Source: Hybos culiciformis
Taxonomy: Eukaryota > Arthropoda > Insecta > Diptera > Hybotidae
Direction of reading: 5' to 3'
Assembly (NCBI GenBank): GCA_964007475.1
Contig: OZ023275.1
Coordinates: forward strand, 16,595,829 to 16,659,828
Length of the DNA stretch: 64,000 bases
Shown: piece after piece, positions 33,092 through 45,753 of the stretch
Layout: each line of letters starts with the position of its first letter
Position numbering within the stretch: the first letter of the stretch is position 1
The notes under the pieces: generated by a model
The model's input: the letters and a program-made list of their open reading frames with translations, nothing else
Told to the model about the DNA's origin: nothing
Databases searched by the model: none
Made by a program: the position numbers and the translations under genes

Positions 33092-33860
33092 TACACAGAG
33101 CAAAAACTACCACTTAAAATAGAAGAAAAGTAATAAGATTTCTCTTCCTTTTTTTTCCAAGAAGAACGTCATATCAAAACCATAGAGAAAATCTTGTAAA
33201 AATTTTGGCTTGTATTTTACATGATAACGTTATACTATTAAGAAGAAATCTTTTTGATTTCAATAAGAATTAGAAAAAAAAAATTTTATTTATTTTTTTT
33301 TGTATTTTTTATTTTTATTTTTTTTTAATTTTTTTAATTTTATTTTTTTTTAATTTTCTTTTTTTTAATAATTTCGATTTTAATTTTTTATGCCTTGTTC
33401 GGCATTCGAACCTCGACATATAGCATTGCAATCAAACACTCTACCACTCAGCTATAGTCTTAAAATTATGGGTGTGTGCAAAATAGAAAATATAAATTAT
33501 GTATACTGGTGACTTTATAAACAAATAAAAACCTTGCATCGTTTTATTATATAAATAAAAATACAAAAATAGTTTCAAAACCTTACATCGTTGTAACCGA
33601 AAATCTATTTTTCGATGAGTTTGTCTTTTTAAAACTAGATAACAATAAGAATATCATTTGTTTCGAAAACAGAATATGATTTTCTATATAAAATTAATAT
33701 GAAAACCTATTAGAATGTTCTATAAGATTTTCTTCATTAAATCAAAAGGATTTCTCTATGGAAATAAAACATTATTTATTAATTTCAATAAGAATTCATG
33801 GTAAAATAGCTCAATAAGGCAATCTGATTAATTTTACCTAGTACTATTTTTCTCTGTGTA
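33092..33860 (-). mobile_element. TIR element with internal tRNA-Cys-like module (copy B), 769 bp
   Basis: The left end is TACACAGAGCAAAAACTACC and the right end, complemented, is TACACAGAGAAAAATAGTAC. TCA flanks both sides and may be a 3-bp TSD. On the minus strand the order is as in copy A: tRNA-like module then an A-rich tract (a T-rich block at about 33275-33375 on the plus strand). The roughly 115-bp core, including TATATTTTCTATTTTGCACA upstream of the A box, aligns with copy A. The subterminal arms do not carry copy A's GTTCGTTA motifs; instead AAGATTTTCT and TTCTCTATGG are inverted between them. No protein is encoded. It is a related but distinct subfamily. Confidence 0.75.
33391..33462 (-). 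pseudogene. tRNA-Cys-like module inside TIR element copy B
   Basis: Read on the minus strand, the A box TAGCTGAGTGG (33446-33456) and B box GGTTCGAATGC (33403-33413) are near consensus. TTTGATTGCAATG keeps GCA (33428-33430) at the anticodon position, as in tRNA-Cys. It is closer to a real tRNA than copy A, but the 3' half does not close into a clean acceptor stem, so I call it a tRNA-derived promoter module rather than a working tRNA. Confidence 0.72.
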
Positions 33861-35517
33861 TCAATTTAAGTTGAATGACATAATCAATACCACCTGAATA
33901 AACATCGATAATATGCATTAACTATTTTATTATGAAATTTTATCCTGTGAATATAAATTTATGTTTTTTAAAAGAAATGTTTGCTTTCACAACTATTTTC
34001 CATAATGATGAACAATCTTTCTGTATGGTGATATAAAAACTTTATCCTTCATTATTTATAAAATATTCATATTATAAGTAGTTTTATATAAATTCCTTTG
34101 CATTTTATGATAATAAAATTTTCAAGAAATTTCTCAACCAGGAAACTTCTAATAAAGATCCTATCAATGATAAAAATACTTAGTAAATTACAAAAAACTA
34201 TTATTTATAGTTTATTTTATAAATATATATTGCGTATTCAGAAAAATAAAATTACGAATGAATAATAAACTAAATTAAGCAAAATTAATTGTAAGTGATG
34301 AAGACGCACAGCGTAATATCGAACTAAGACTAGTTTTTTTTTTAAATGTAATAGAAGTCTTTAAACTTTGTTCTATTTTCACAACAATAAAAAATTCATT
34401 AAGTTTCATGGATTTCAGGAATTTTAATAATATATGTTTTTATTTTATCCTTGTTTATGTATTAAATGTGGTTGAAAAATAATGATATCCCTAGGATAAT
34501 AAAAACTAATTTGTGGATGTTTTAAATTCTAGAAAAAGAAAATAATGCCTTTTATTATCCTAAAGTTACCTCACTATTTTTCATAAACAATTTATGAGAA
34601 ATATTTAATAACAACATTCATAATCCTTTAAGTTAATGCAACCAACGGATCTCATTCTTGGTTGAATGAATGGACTAGACTAGTCAAACTGTAAACTCAA
34701 ATCAGGAATTTCGCTTCAAACTTCAGGCTAAAAGCGAAGTTGTCTTAATGAATGTTTCCATTAATATTTCTACACATTCGATTTTACATACAAGTATAAA
34801 AGCGAATCATCCGTATACAAAGATCTTGATATCGATTTAGGATACAATAGGTATATATTAACAAAGAACAAAAAGAATGATAAATTTTTAGAATTTTAAA
34901 CGACTTCAAAGCTACAATTTTCCCTAATTAAGACAAATTGTTCAAAAAAAAAAACATAATCAAATTTATTTTGTGGTTAATTAAGTGAACATAAATTATT
35001 CAAAAATAATATTCTTTAATTTTATTAATAAAACGAATTCATGCGAAAATTTAATAATCTATAAAAGGACAATAACTTGACATTCTGATGAACTTTTTAA
35101 ATATGAATCTATTATAAAAAAAAAAATCTATTATTAAAAAAATATTTCAATATTTCCAATATTTCTCAGTTTATTAAAAATAAAAACAAAAAAAACTTTG
35201 ACCTTATTCAAGTATATATCTAAAAGAAAACGTGTTTTATTATCATAAAATTACAAGAAATTGATTTTGCTTTAGTCCTTTTTTCTAAATATCTTAAATC
35301 ACTTTTAAGTTCGAATGTCTTTTTCAATTCGATTCGGTTATTGATTTTAAAAAAATAATTTTTTTTAAATAGATTAAACGATATTTATTATTATACTTTT
35401 ATAAATATTCAAAAAATAATCGTATACTTAGTAACAAGATTCGTAACGTTTTGAAAGCCAATTGACTGAACTCACCTAGATTGGAAAAAGTTTTATTGAC
35501 ATGGGCATTTGTCATTA
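33861..35517. other. AT-rich stretch, no gene seen
   Basis: A slightly richer patch at 34640-34745 (near ACTAGACTAGTC and TTCGCTT) is unassigned. The sequence ends at the scaffold gap. Confidence 0.5.
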
Positions 35518-35717
35518 NNNNNNNNNNNNNNNNNNNNNNNNNNNNNNNNNNNNNNNNNNNNNNNNNNNNNNNNNNNNNNNNNNNNNNNNNNNNNNNNNNN
35601 NNNNNNNNNNNNNNNNNNNNNNNNNNNNNNNNNNNNNNNNNNNNNNNNNNNNNNNNNNNNNNNNNNNNNNNNNNNNNNNNNNNNNNNNNNNNNNNNNNNN
35701 NNNNNNNNNNNNNNNNN
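35518..35717. other. Assembly gap, 200 N
   Basis: Exactly 200 N, a conventional placeholder length for a scaffold join of unknown size. Any apparent frame across it is an artefact. Linkage between the two halves of the window rests on scaffolding, not sequence. Confidence 0.99.
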
Positions 35718-38700
35718 GAACATTAAAGTACTGTGAATAAAAAAAAAATCGACGTCTATTTTGCATTTATATCTTTTCGTCTATTATTTTATTACCAAAC
35801 CATTGTATTTCCTTAATACGTGGTACCACAATTTTTCAATGAATACAAGATTTCCATTAAACACTTTTTGTAACAACATCAACATAGTGTTCAACCTTAT
35901 TTTGTGTAGTCATTCATTTCCAAAATGGAAAAAAAAGAAATATGTTAAGTGCAAAAAATATGTGAAAAAGAAATTTCGAAAATATGTAGTCCTTAAACGA
36001 TGAATAAAAAATAGCTCCAAAAAATATCTCTTCAAAACTTTATTACATAAACATTTAAATTTATAAAATATGTGGCTACTCGTCATTCAGACGTGAGGAG
36101 TCTTTGGAAATTGTAATGCAATTCCTAACCTATTCTGAGTAAAAAATATTTGGTTTCATTTTGATTCCAATATATATGTCGTGTAATGCTACAAGCCGGC
36201 CTTTTTTCGATTCAAAGAAAATTATATTTACTTTTTTATAAAGCTATAGAGACGAATTATGCAAGTAATTCTGTTTAAAACCTTAGAGAGACTTATAATT
36301 ACATATTCACTTTGAAGCAATATAAATTAATCTATGTTGGTTTCAGAATGAATTTAAAAAATGTAATACTTTCTCAACTTATAAAAAAGGAAAATTAAAG
36401 GGTTGAATATGTTTATCGTCAATAATAAACAACATGATTTTGCACTTAATAAAAATTTACAGATAAAATTGTCACAAGAATTAACTAGAAAATTAACCCT
36501 TTAAAAGAAAGTTTCTAAGCATTACATATAAGATAATAAATTATAAATAATTTATAATTTAATTGTGAAATTTTTGATAAACTTCAATTCTTAACATCAT
36601 CTTGAAAAGTGTTTAAAAGCTAATTTGAAAAAATGATATTGTGGCATTTTATTTTTTATATTATAACATGGTTTTCTTCGATTTTTCTAAGCTAATGTGC
36701 TGTTGTAAGCATATTTTCGTTAGGCATCTGCGACTGTGCGTTTGCAAGCCTGGGATAATCAAGCATTGATTTTAATTTGAACTTTCTTTAACAAAAGAAC
36801 TGCTAAATTATTTTTTTTGTATATTATATTAATAATTTGAATATAATTTCTTTTAATGAAATAAAATTTAAGATTTTTTTTTTTGTATTATTTTTTGCAT
36901 TTTGAATGTTTGGGATGGTACTGGTAATTGACATTTTGTTTTTTTGGGATTTTTTTGTTAAATTGGTATTTTTTGTATTTCGTATAGTTTGCTGTTTCCC
37001 TTGAGTTTCAATACTAAAAATTTCATGTGGATTGACAATTTTTATTTGATTTTTATTTTTATTGTTATGTGTACATAAATCTTAAAAACTATAATAGTTT
37101 GTTTTGGCGCCTAAAAACAGCTCAATAAATTTTCTTTTATTTGAAACTTTTATTATTTCCTTTCCTTTAATGAAACTTTTTTTTTTAAGTAAATATTTAT
37201 AGTATATTAAAAAGAATGAATGAAGTAAAACTCACGTTATTGACTTTATAAAATTTCCTGAGGTTCTTAATAAAACGAGTTTCAGACATAAAATAAATAC
37301 ATTTTTTAATAATTTTATACATATAATGATATTGTTTTGTAAATTGCCAGAAGTTTTTTGGAAGTTCATGCGAAACAAGGCAGCTTTCAAAACTTTAATA
37401 TGGTAATAAAATACAATAGTTGAATGTGAAAGGGGATTGAATATTATTGTTGTTATTACGATTATAAATATGAAGTAATATTAAGATGGATACACATTAT
37501 AAATTTTAAGCGTGTTAGAAGTAGTAAGTTTTTTTTAGGTTCATAAGGTATTATTTATGTAGATTAGAGGATTTAATTTTATAATCCAAAATAAATTATA
37601 GCAACAATTTAACCAATTTCTACACTTTTTGGATTCAGATATATACCCTAAAATGAAAACTGAAAGCAATGAAAACACCTACAAGAACTATATTAAAATA
37701 TACTGAGTTGAACTTAACGTTTTTGTAATTAAATATTTATGTGGTTGAAAAAATTTTTTAAATTCAAATCAGAAAACTCTAGTAGACAAATATTATATAT
37801 TATTATTTATTAAGTAATAATAAGGATATCAATTGAATCATTCATAAATCCCCTGTCAAAATGATTTAGGATTAAAATAAAGCTTTTAATTATTTTTTCT
37901 TTGACTACTTTACTTTTAGGAACAAAATATAAAAAAATAAATAAATGAAAAATTAAATCGAATGACATTTTTGAATGAAAAGGATCAAAGGATAAAGTAT
38001 GAATGAATTAAGTAAATGTTATATTTTAGATATTTTTAATATTTCATTCAAAAAAGGCAATAATTTTAAGAAATTTTTCACATGATTTTTAATTAAAGGA
38101 CGAAAATATGGAATGAACAAAATCAGGATATAAAGTATGTTATTATATTATTTTCGTTAAATCAAGTAGAAGATTATATGTTGAGAAGTACAGGAATGTG
38201 TCGAGTTTAGACTCAACGATAATATATATAGGTTGTCACTTGATTTTTGCCTGAACTTCTGACAAAAATATGATTATATATATATATGATTTTTGGCTTA
38301 TTTTTCAATAAAGAAATAAAAAATTAGGTCATATTTATTAATTTTAATTATTTAAGGAAAATAAATAATTAAAATGTGATTAACTTTATTTAATAACAAG
38401 AGTTTTTAACCCTTTTTTAATCATTTCCATTTTAGAAAACATTATTGTCAGAAAGACAAAATATTATACAAATATGTAGAATTAACCAACATTGATATAA
38501 TAAATATTCTTATTCCTGCATCTCAATAAAAACAATTGCTAAGTATTTTTTTCTTTAAACTTCATATCCTCGAACTATTAAGATTTTTCTTGTGAAGAAT
38601 AAATTGAGTTAAGTTTCGTTTATATTCTTTGTTGCTTGTTCATGCAAATTTAACTATAAACTTTGAAAAAAAATATAATCGATGGCATAATCATTTTTCC

Positions 38701-41700
38701 TTTAGTAGACTATAAAACATTAAAAATCCAATAAAAAGTTGATAGATATAAGAAAATACCTTTTTGATACAACTTCAACAAACAAAATTAGAAATAACGT
38801 ACTTATATTATAATCATCAGCAAAAAGTTACCCAATAAAGTTTTAAAAATATAAACATAATATATAAAGATCCTAAAAATGTGCAATTGGGAAAATTTAA
38901 ATTTTCTTCAATATTTAATAATGCATAAAGTATAAAAATAATTGCATTCGGTAAGGGTAAACAATAAACACAAATATAAACATTTTCCTTTACTTCTTGA
39001 ATAAAACATAGATAATATATATCATGTACTGGTTTATTAATTTTTAATACTTGAGCCATTGTTTATTTGGACTTAAACCAAATGTCTCCAATTTTATAAT
39101 TGATTTTTTATTCTTATTTATACTCATCATTTCCACTTCAAGCATACATTCAAAGAGAAATCATTAATATGTTGTTTAAATTAATATAGGATTAAAAATA
39201 AATTGTTAAACTTACAGATTGTTAAAAATTATCTTATGTAGTTAATTAAAATTTTCCATTTTGAAAAACACATGCTTTTGGTTTTAATGCCAAATATTTA
39301 CATGCAAATATTTATATAAACGAAAGGAGGTATACTTATTGTCTAATCCTTCCTAAATGTTACTATTCTGTCTAATTACATCTGTATTATACATCGTAAT
39401 TATAATTTCATTTTCTTTTACAAACAATTTTTCGTTTTTTTTTTATCTTCATGCCTAGTTACATACATATTTTTCCTTTGAAATTATATTTATGTACATA
39501 TATGATTTTTTTATGAAAATTTCAACAAAAAAATTTATTTGGAATTAGTCTGCGAATTATATTGTTTATAAAAAAATGCTTCACTCATAATATATAATTG
39601 AAAACCGACAGTGAAAAAGATCGTAAATTCTAAAAAAAAAGTTAAGATCTGAAATTAAATTTATTGGCACCAGAAAAAAGTTTCATTGTTCAATAACTCT
39701 CTCAGTCACGTTCCGCTCTTAGATTAAATTACTGGCGAGTTTGGATCGCAAAAAGTTAAGAAACAAAATATAAGAATATAGAAAAAATAAATAGAACAGG
39801 AAATGTATATATTGTAAATTGTAATATCTAATAGAATACAAAATACAACCATATACTTGATTTTTTAAGCTTATTTTATATATGTTTACAAACCCGACAA
39901 ATTGAAAATAATTACAAAAAGAACGTAACGATTTTTAATAAAGAATTTTCATATTTTTGATACCATCATTTTATCATAACATAAACTTTTGTTTTTATTA
40001 ATACGATAAGATTTTGTTGATGTTTTTTATATAATACAAAGAATTATACTTTTAAAACTAAATGAAGTGTTTCCGCACCAATCTTAAAATCCTACACAGT
40101 TTTAATGATTTCATATTATACATTGGTGTTGGTAAACTTTGTGATACTTAACTTTATCGTCGTAGTTTTATCTTATTGTTGATGTCTTTAAAAATTATGT
40201 TTTTGATATTATAAATTAATAAAGATAAAAAATTATAATAGGATTTATACTTATTAATAATTTTACAATGCTTTTATATTTATTTCTATTCGTCTTGTAT
40301 TTAAAAAAAAATATTAAGGTTTTTTTTTTAGAAATATTTATTCTGAAAAGAAAATTTCTATTCATATAAGAACATGTTTTTTAATGTTTTGAAAGTATAT
40401 TTTTAATTTAAGAAGCTTTTCACTGGTATTTTCACAAAAGAAAATGAATTGAAGCAACTTAAAAGCGCATCTCTTAATTTATGAAACAACTAAAATTTAA
40501 TTTTAATTTTAAATCCCACAATGAATCCAGTGTTCATTATGAATTACTAATTACATTGACTCATTAAAATTACAAGTTTCAAAACTATTAAATTTGTCGT
40601 GGTCTTTGTAGTTGACATACAGTAATTGAAGTTATAGGAGGAGAAAGCATATTACACGTCTTCTCTGGCGATGATTTGCTTGAACAAAAGGGCTTATTAA
40701 AAATAAAAAATAAATTAATTGTTACAATCTTGTCATAGACATATAGTTTCTATATTTTTTGTAAATTACTTTATATTTTACAAGCTTTATCAGGGCTTAC
40801 TTCTAATAAACCGATTACATCATAAAATTCCAATTAATGACAGTATTAAAATATAATTCAATAATGCAACTTACACAGATGACGTTGTAAGCGAGCGTTA
40901 AATTTTAAACAGCTCGCTGTATCAATCAAAGGGTTCATTCCACAGACTGAGAGTTTCTATATAAAACTGTGTTTTACTAATTTTGGGCATTTGATAATTG
41001 AATAAAACATTAAAGTAAATTGTTTTCTAAATGAAAGCTAATAGGTCTTTGCTCCAAATTTATTATTTTTGATGAAAATTAATAATATTGTAAGATACTG
41101 TCAGTATTTCCCAAAAAGAAAGAACACAAAGAAATTAAAAAAAAAAGTATCAACACATTGTCTGGTTCAATTTTATGGTCGTCCAAAATATGTATTTTAT
41201 TTATTACTTATTTCCTCATTTTGTCGTGCTCTGTAATATAACTTTATATCATTTAAAAAGAATGTTTTTGAATTGTTTTTCTACATCAGAAAACAAAATA
41301 AAATTGTTCATGAACGAAATGAGAAATATGTTTTTTTTATATATATTTTATGTAGTCACAAAGTTCAAAAACAAGCAATAAAAATATAGAATTTAAATTT
41401 GTTACTTGCATTCATTCAGATTTAAAGTTTCATGAAATTGTCAATTTCCAAATATGTATAAATATTTTGGGGTTAAGGGTTTTTGATACAGAAAATACAT
41501 TTTTGGCGCTTGAATAAATTTAATTGAAGCTAATTTTTTAATGCTGTAAAAAAGTTTACAGATTTAAAGCTGTCATTTAATATTTATGATGTACAAGGTA
41601 TAGTTCTACTGTCGAAGTTAACTGACTTCGAAAATTTCAAATTTTCATTAATTATAAATTAGCAAAAAGTTTGAGTTTTTTTTTCTTGGAAATGCAATAT

Positions 41701-42316
41701 TTCATGAGACAAAAGGAAAATGTATACAACGAATAGCTTTGCACTATCAATAAAATCTGTGATATTAAAACATCTCGAAGAAGAAAACAATAAAGAGAAA
41801 AATAAAAGGAAAATTTAATTTTCTTTAAAGCTATACTAACATGATAATAAACTCTTTCTATTATGTATACATACTAACTGTCATTAATAAAATGTTACAT
41901 ATCTATTATGTATAAGTAAGTATATTACATATAATTACATTACATTTCTTTCACTTTTACAGTGTATGAGGCAAAATGAAGAATTTCATTTCTTGGCATA
42001 TTCCTTGAAACCTTTATATCTTCACATTATTTATACTGAAATTTAATTAAAATTGAAAAACAGAAAAATAAATGGAAATACATTATTATACGTATAAGAA
42101 ATGTTTAGTTTATTTTAAGAAATATTAAAAATAAGAATTTGAAATTAATCAAAATGGATTTTGATTTGTAAAATTTTATATTTGACTTTTATACTTCACA
42201 GAGTTTCATCTCTCAAAGAATATAGTGAATAATGTATAGAAATCGGTTTTCGAATTTTTAACCATTTTTTTCTATTCTTATTAAATTTAAACAGAGATAT
42301 TCCGATGAGATCCTTC
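35718..42316. other. AT-rich stretch, no gene seen
   Basis: Frames of 68-80 codons (35761-36003 plus, 38817-39059 minus, 41175-41381 plus) are low complexity and unrecognised. Slightly richer patches at 36065-36140, 36690-36765 and 40600-40690 show no motif I can name. Confidence 0.5.
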
Positions 42317-42365
42317 TTACAGAGACAAGTTTTGTCATATTAAATTCAACAATCCAAATTCAAAA
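42317..42365. repeat. Dispersed 49-bp repeat, copy 1
   Basis: TTACAGAGACAAGTTTTGTC followed by ATATTAAATTCAAC and AAATTCAAAA matches 45705-45753 with a few changes. It holds a small GACAA/TTGTC inverted pair. The parent element is unknown. Confidence 0.8.
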
Positions 42366-44395
42366 TCTGCGAAAAAGTTATTCGGAACATAAAACGGAAA
42401 ACAAATATTAAATATATTTTATTGGAAATTTACTAAAAGTTTAATGGTATAAAAAAAAAACCATTAAATTTAAAGATAAAATTTTTTTTTTTATTTTCAA
42501 TATTCTGCTTGGTTTGCAATTTTTGTAATTATTGAACCGAGAACATCCTATTTGAATTATTGGATCTCTACAGATAACATGGTTGACCATATTATCCATT
42601 GAAAAAAGTTATATAGAAAATATTTTATACGGCGTTGCATCGATGTCGGTATTTTTGTACTAGATGAATGAATATATAGTAGAATTATTTATTTAGAAGA
42701 TAAAATAGGTAATTAATAATTTTTAATTAGAGAAAGTTTATTAACTTTAATTAATAAAGAAACTTTAAATTATTTTTAAATGAAAAATTATCAAGTATGA
42801 TTAGAATTTTCAAGGAAATATTATTTCTTAAAGAAAATAATATATAAAAATGTTGAAAATTTCTGAATTGTTTTGTACTGCATTTCAATTTTTTTTTTTT
42901 CTTAGATGTCACAACTCTGGTCGTTGTATTGAAAAAAAGAAACATATTTTTAATGAAAATTGTTTAAAAAAAAAAAATAATAATAATAATAATAATTTTT
43001 AATTTATTTTAATTTATTTTTAAATTACCATTATAAGTAGGAAAAATGTAACTTCATGTCATTGTCAGATACACTAAAAAGTTTTTTGAATGGACAGTTT
43101 AACAGAAGGACAATAGAAATTATTATTTAAATTAACAGAGGAATAATATCAATATACAGTGTATAACACTTATTGTTATATGTATGTAAAGTTGAATGCA
43201 CTTAGTTCGAAATTGAACTTTCATAACAAATATGATTGAAAATCAACGTTGCACAATCAACAGATTTAATTAAATTCTACACATACATTATGTGACATAC
43301 ATTATATTCATTATAGATATTTTATAAATTAAATAATAATGGAAAATACTGTAGTACTCTTATAATTAGAATTCAATAAAATTTGAATCCAATATTTAGC
43401 GTTGTAAAACCTCAGTCTATAAAAGAATAATTAATTTGAAAGTTAAATAAATTTTACTATATGTGCTATAAAATTATTCACTTAATAAAAGTCATTTTAA
43501 TATTTCGTATTCTGTTTCGTGGACGATATTTTGATAATTTATCACTGGTATAACATAATGTATATCAAAAACGACAAAATACATGTGATTCGTAATGGAA
43601 ATAGGAAAGCTCGCCAAAATTCTAATGACCGAAATGTTTAAAGCGCAATTGAAGTAGGTCGGAAGGAAGATTCTTATGTTAATATTGAGTTCTAACACGT
43701 GTGTGAAACATGTTAATCAACATTACTACTATATAAAAAAAACACAATATAGTTCTTTTTGCATAAACTGAGATTGAAAAATTTTCAATAGTTGTGAAAA
43801 AATATCTTTTGTTTTTTTTTATTTTTTACATTTCCCTTTTCTTTGATTTATTTTTTCATTAAGTTTATTTGAATTTTCAACATTTTCAAAGGTATATCAA
43901 CGTTTTAATCAATATTTTCTTTTTTCACCTGCAAAAAACTCTTTTCCTTTGTTTTCTTTCTTTATTTTCTAAATGCTTTAATGTTTGTACATTAAATTCC
44001 ATTTAGTTTTAATGTTTTGTAATAATTTATGCTGTATATGTATCATACGATGTACATAAAAATACATTTATGTTTATAAAATTATAAAGTGTTGAAACAT
44101 TTTGCTATGCGAAAAAATATGAGTGTCGGAATAAAAAAAAGAAAGACAGGATATTCTGATAAATATTAATACCGAGGATTTTTCAGGATGTGCGATACAT
44201 TTGTAATTAAGTAAAAAATAGCCAGCGAAAAAGAGTATAATGTATATTTAATGTTTTTTTTGTTAATAAAGTTTTCTGAATAGAAATAAAATTGTGACTG
44301 TGTTCCATTTATTTAACGATAAAAATGAATAACCTATAGGAGTGATGGTTAATGCATATAAATAGAATAAAATTACTTAATTTCACATTCATTGC
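42366..44395. other. AT-rich stretch, no gene seen
   Basis: Includes an (AAT)n-type run at 42977-42996. The 64- and 68-codon minus-strand frames (42751-42945, 43492-43698) are not recognised. Confidence 0.5.
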
Positions 44396-44409
44396 GGTTT
44401 ATTATATTG
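44396..44409. repeat. 5' target-site duplication of the SINE (14 bp)
   Basis: GGTTTATTATATTG is identical to 44571-44584 beyond the SINE tail. Confidence 0.85.
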
Positions 44410-44570
44410 TCTATGTCGGCCGTCATGTTGTAGTGGTATTGTCATTATCCTACAGTGTGTTCGGCCGTGGGTTCGATTCCCACCGCGGGCTGGAATTTGT
44501 GTGAATTTTTCAATTGTCCACTTGATATAAGTGTTTGTGTTCTTGTTTTTTATATTAGTTATTACTATTT
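44410..44570 (+). mobile_element. tRNA-derived SINE, copy 1 (161 bp, complete)
   Basis: The head contains a Pol III A box TGTTGTAGTGG (44426-44436, one mismatch to consensus) and a perfect B box GGTTCGATTCC (44470-44480), followed by a body (GATATAAGTGTTTGTGTTC) and an AT-rich tail. It is bounded by perfect 14-bp duplications, as expected of LINE-mobilised insertion. It has no coding capacity; transcription would be by Pol III from the internal promoter. Which tRNA it came from is not clear to me. The acceptor ends do not pair fully, so it is not a tRNA gene. A related copy lies at 62934-63048 on the other strand. Confidence 0.88.
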
Positions 44571-44584
44571 GGTTTATTATATTG
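44571..44584. repeat. 3' target-site duplication of the SINE (14 bp)
   Basis: GGTTTATTATATTG repeats 44396-44409 exactly. Confidence 0.85.
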
Positions 44585-44653
44585 GTTATTACTAGTACTA
44601 CACACTCAATTTTGGAATTTGAATTTTCTTACTATTATTTTAATTAATTCTTA

Positions 44654-45288
44654 AGGAGCGTCCACACATGCGTGAACGAACATGAAATTTCGTTATTCGC
44701 TTAGACATGACGCATGTGTGGACACAATATTCGTTTAAAAAAGTGATTATTCGTCATCCCTAAACGAACATGAATATTTCCGCTACATGAGCGGAAATAT
44801 TCGCCATGTATATGAACATTTATATAAATTTGGGGTTTTTCACGGGTTTAATAACATAGTTATTTATAATTTTAAGCTTAAATTTTGAAAAAACACTTTT
44901 TTGCGCATTTATTTTTTTCAATGCGATTTTAAAATTACATTTATGTAAATTTAATTTTAAAATTGTATTCAAAAAAAATAAATGCATTATTCAAATTCAA
45001 AATAATACTTCAAAATTATAAAAATTAAAAAATTGTATGACAGAAAAAAATATCCAGCCACAGCAACTTGAAGATCTTTTTTATTTAGCATAATTAATTT
45101 AATATATAAGTTTATATAAATATTTTACATATTTAATAATTGGGCAACTAATATTTTTTTACATCAAATTTCATTCACGAATATTCTAAATCAAAATTAT
45201 GTGTGGACAGCACTTTCATACATGAATATTCACACACGTAATTTCATCAATGAACAAAAAGTTTACTTACGCATATGTGGACGCTCCT
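44654..45288. mobile_element. PIF/Harbinger-like MITE, 635 bp
   Basis: The left end is AGGAGCGTCCACACATGCGT; the right end, complemented, is AGGAGCGTCCACATATGCGT, one mismatch in 20. TTA flanks both sides (44651-44653 and 45289-45291), matching the 3-bp TWA duplications of PIF/Harbinger elements. Internal subterminal copies of the end motif occur (ACGCATGTGTGGACA near 44711 and TGTGTGGACAGC near 45200), plausible transposase-binding repeats. The interior is AT-rich with no transposase. The superfamily is inferred from TSD length and sequence. Confidence 0.82.
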
Positions 45289-45302
45289 TTATAAGCTATT
45301 TC

Positions 45303-45703
45303 TATTTACCTAATAAATCCCACAAATATTCCGATATTTGAGTTGCCGTTTCCATTACATTAAGTGGAATATATTGACTTTTACAAAATAAAAGAATTTA
45401 ATAATTTTTTTTTATTATCTTTTCATATAAAAAAAAATTTAATTAGGTTTTTTTATTTATTTTTTTGTCACTTTGACAAAAAAATTTCTGACCAACCAAA
45501 AAATAATTTAAAAAAGCACCTAAAAATGTACTTTTTTTATAAATTATGTACTTTTTTTGATAAATTTGGAATCCGAACCCTAATTTAAGTGGAATATGAA
45601 AAAGGGAAATAGAAATACCGGAATTTATTTTTATATTGGAATTTACCTGAAATATTCTGGAAAACTGAATATCCCACAAATATTCCACTAATGGAAATAG
45701 GTT
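45303..45703 (-). mobile_element. GGAATAT-rich MITE-like element, single copy
   Basis: Read on the minus strand, ATTAGTGGAATATTTGTGGG, then TTCCAGAATATTTCAGG and AAGTGGAATAT, parallel the order of motifs in the element at 57613-58308. The ends carry an inverted TTTCCATTA-type pair (about 45349-45357 and 45690-45697), equivalent to TTCGCATTA there. CCCACAAATATTCC appears both near 45320 and near 45675, so the exact outer limits are uncertain. No coding sequence is present. Confidence 0.6.
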
Positions 45704-45704
45704 T

Positions 45705-45753
45705 TTACAGAGACAAGTTTTGTCATATTAAATTCAACTATCAAAATTCAAAA
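45705..45753. repeat. Dispersed 49-bp repeat, copy 2
   Basis: Same sequence and orientation as 42317-42365. It directly abuts the right end of the GGAATAT-rich element, which may have inserted at its edge. Confidence 0.8.

Noticed and set aside
35481..35766. Several frames spanning the N block
   Set aside because: They consist almost wholly of unknown residues across an assembly gap.
44410..44485. Functional tRNA gene
   Set aside because: A good B box, but poor acceptor-stem pairing. The exact TSDs around a 161-bp unit make it a SINE head.
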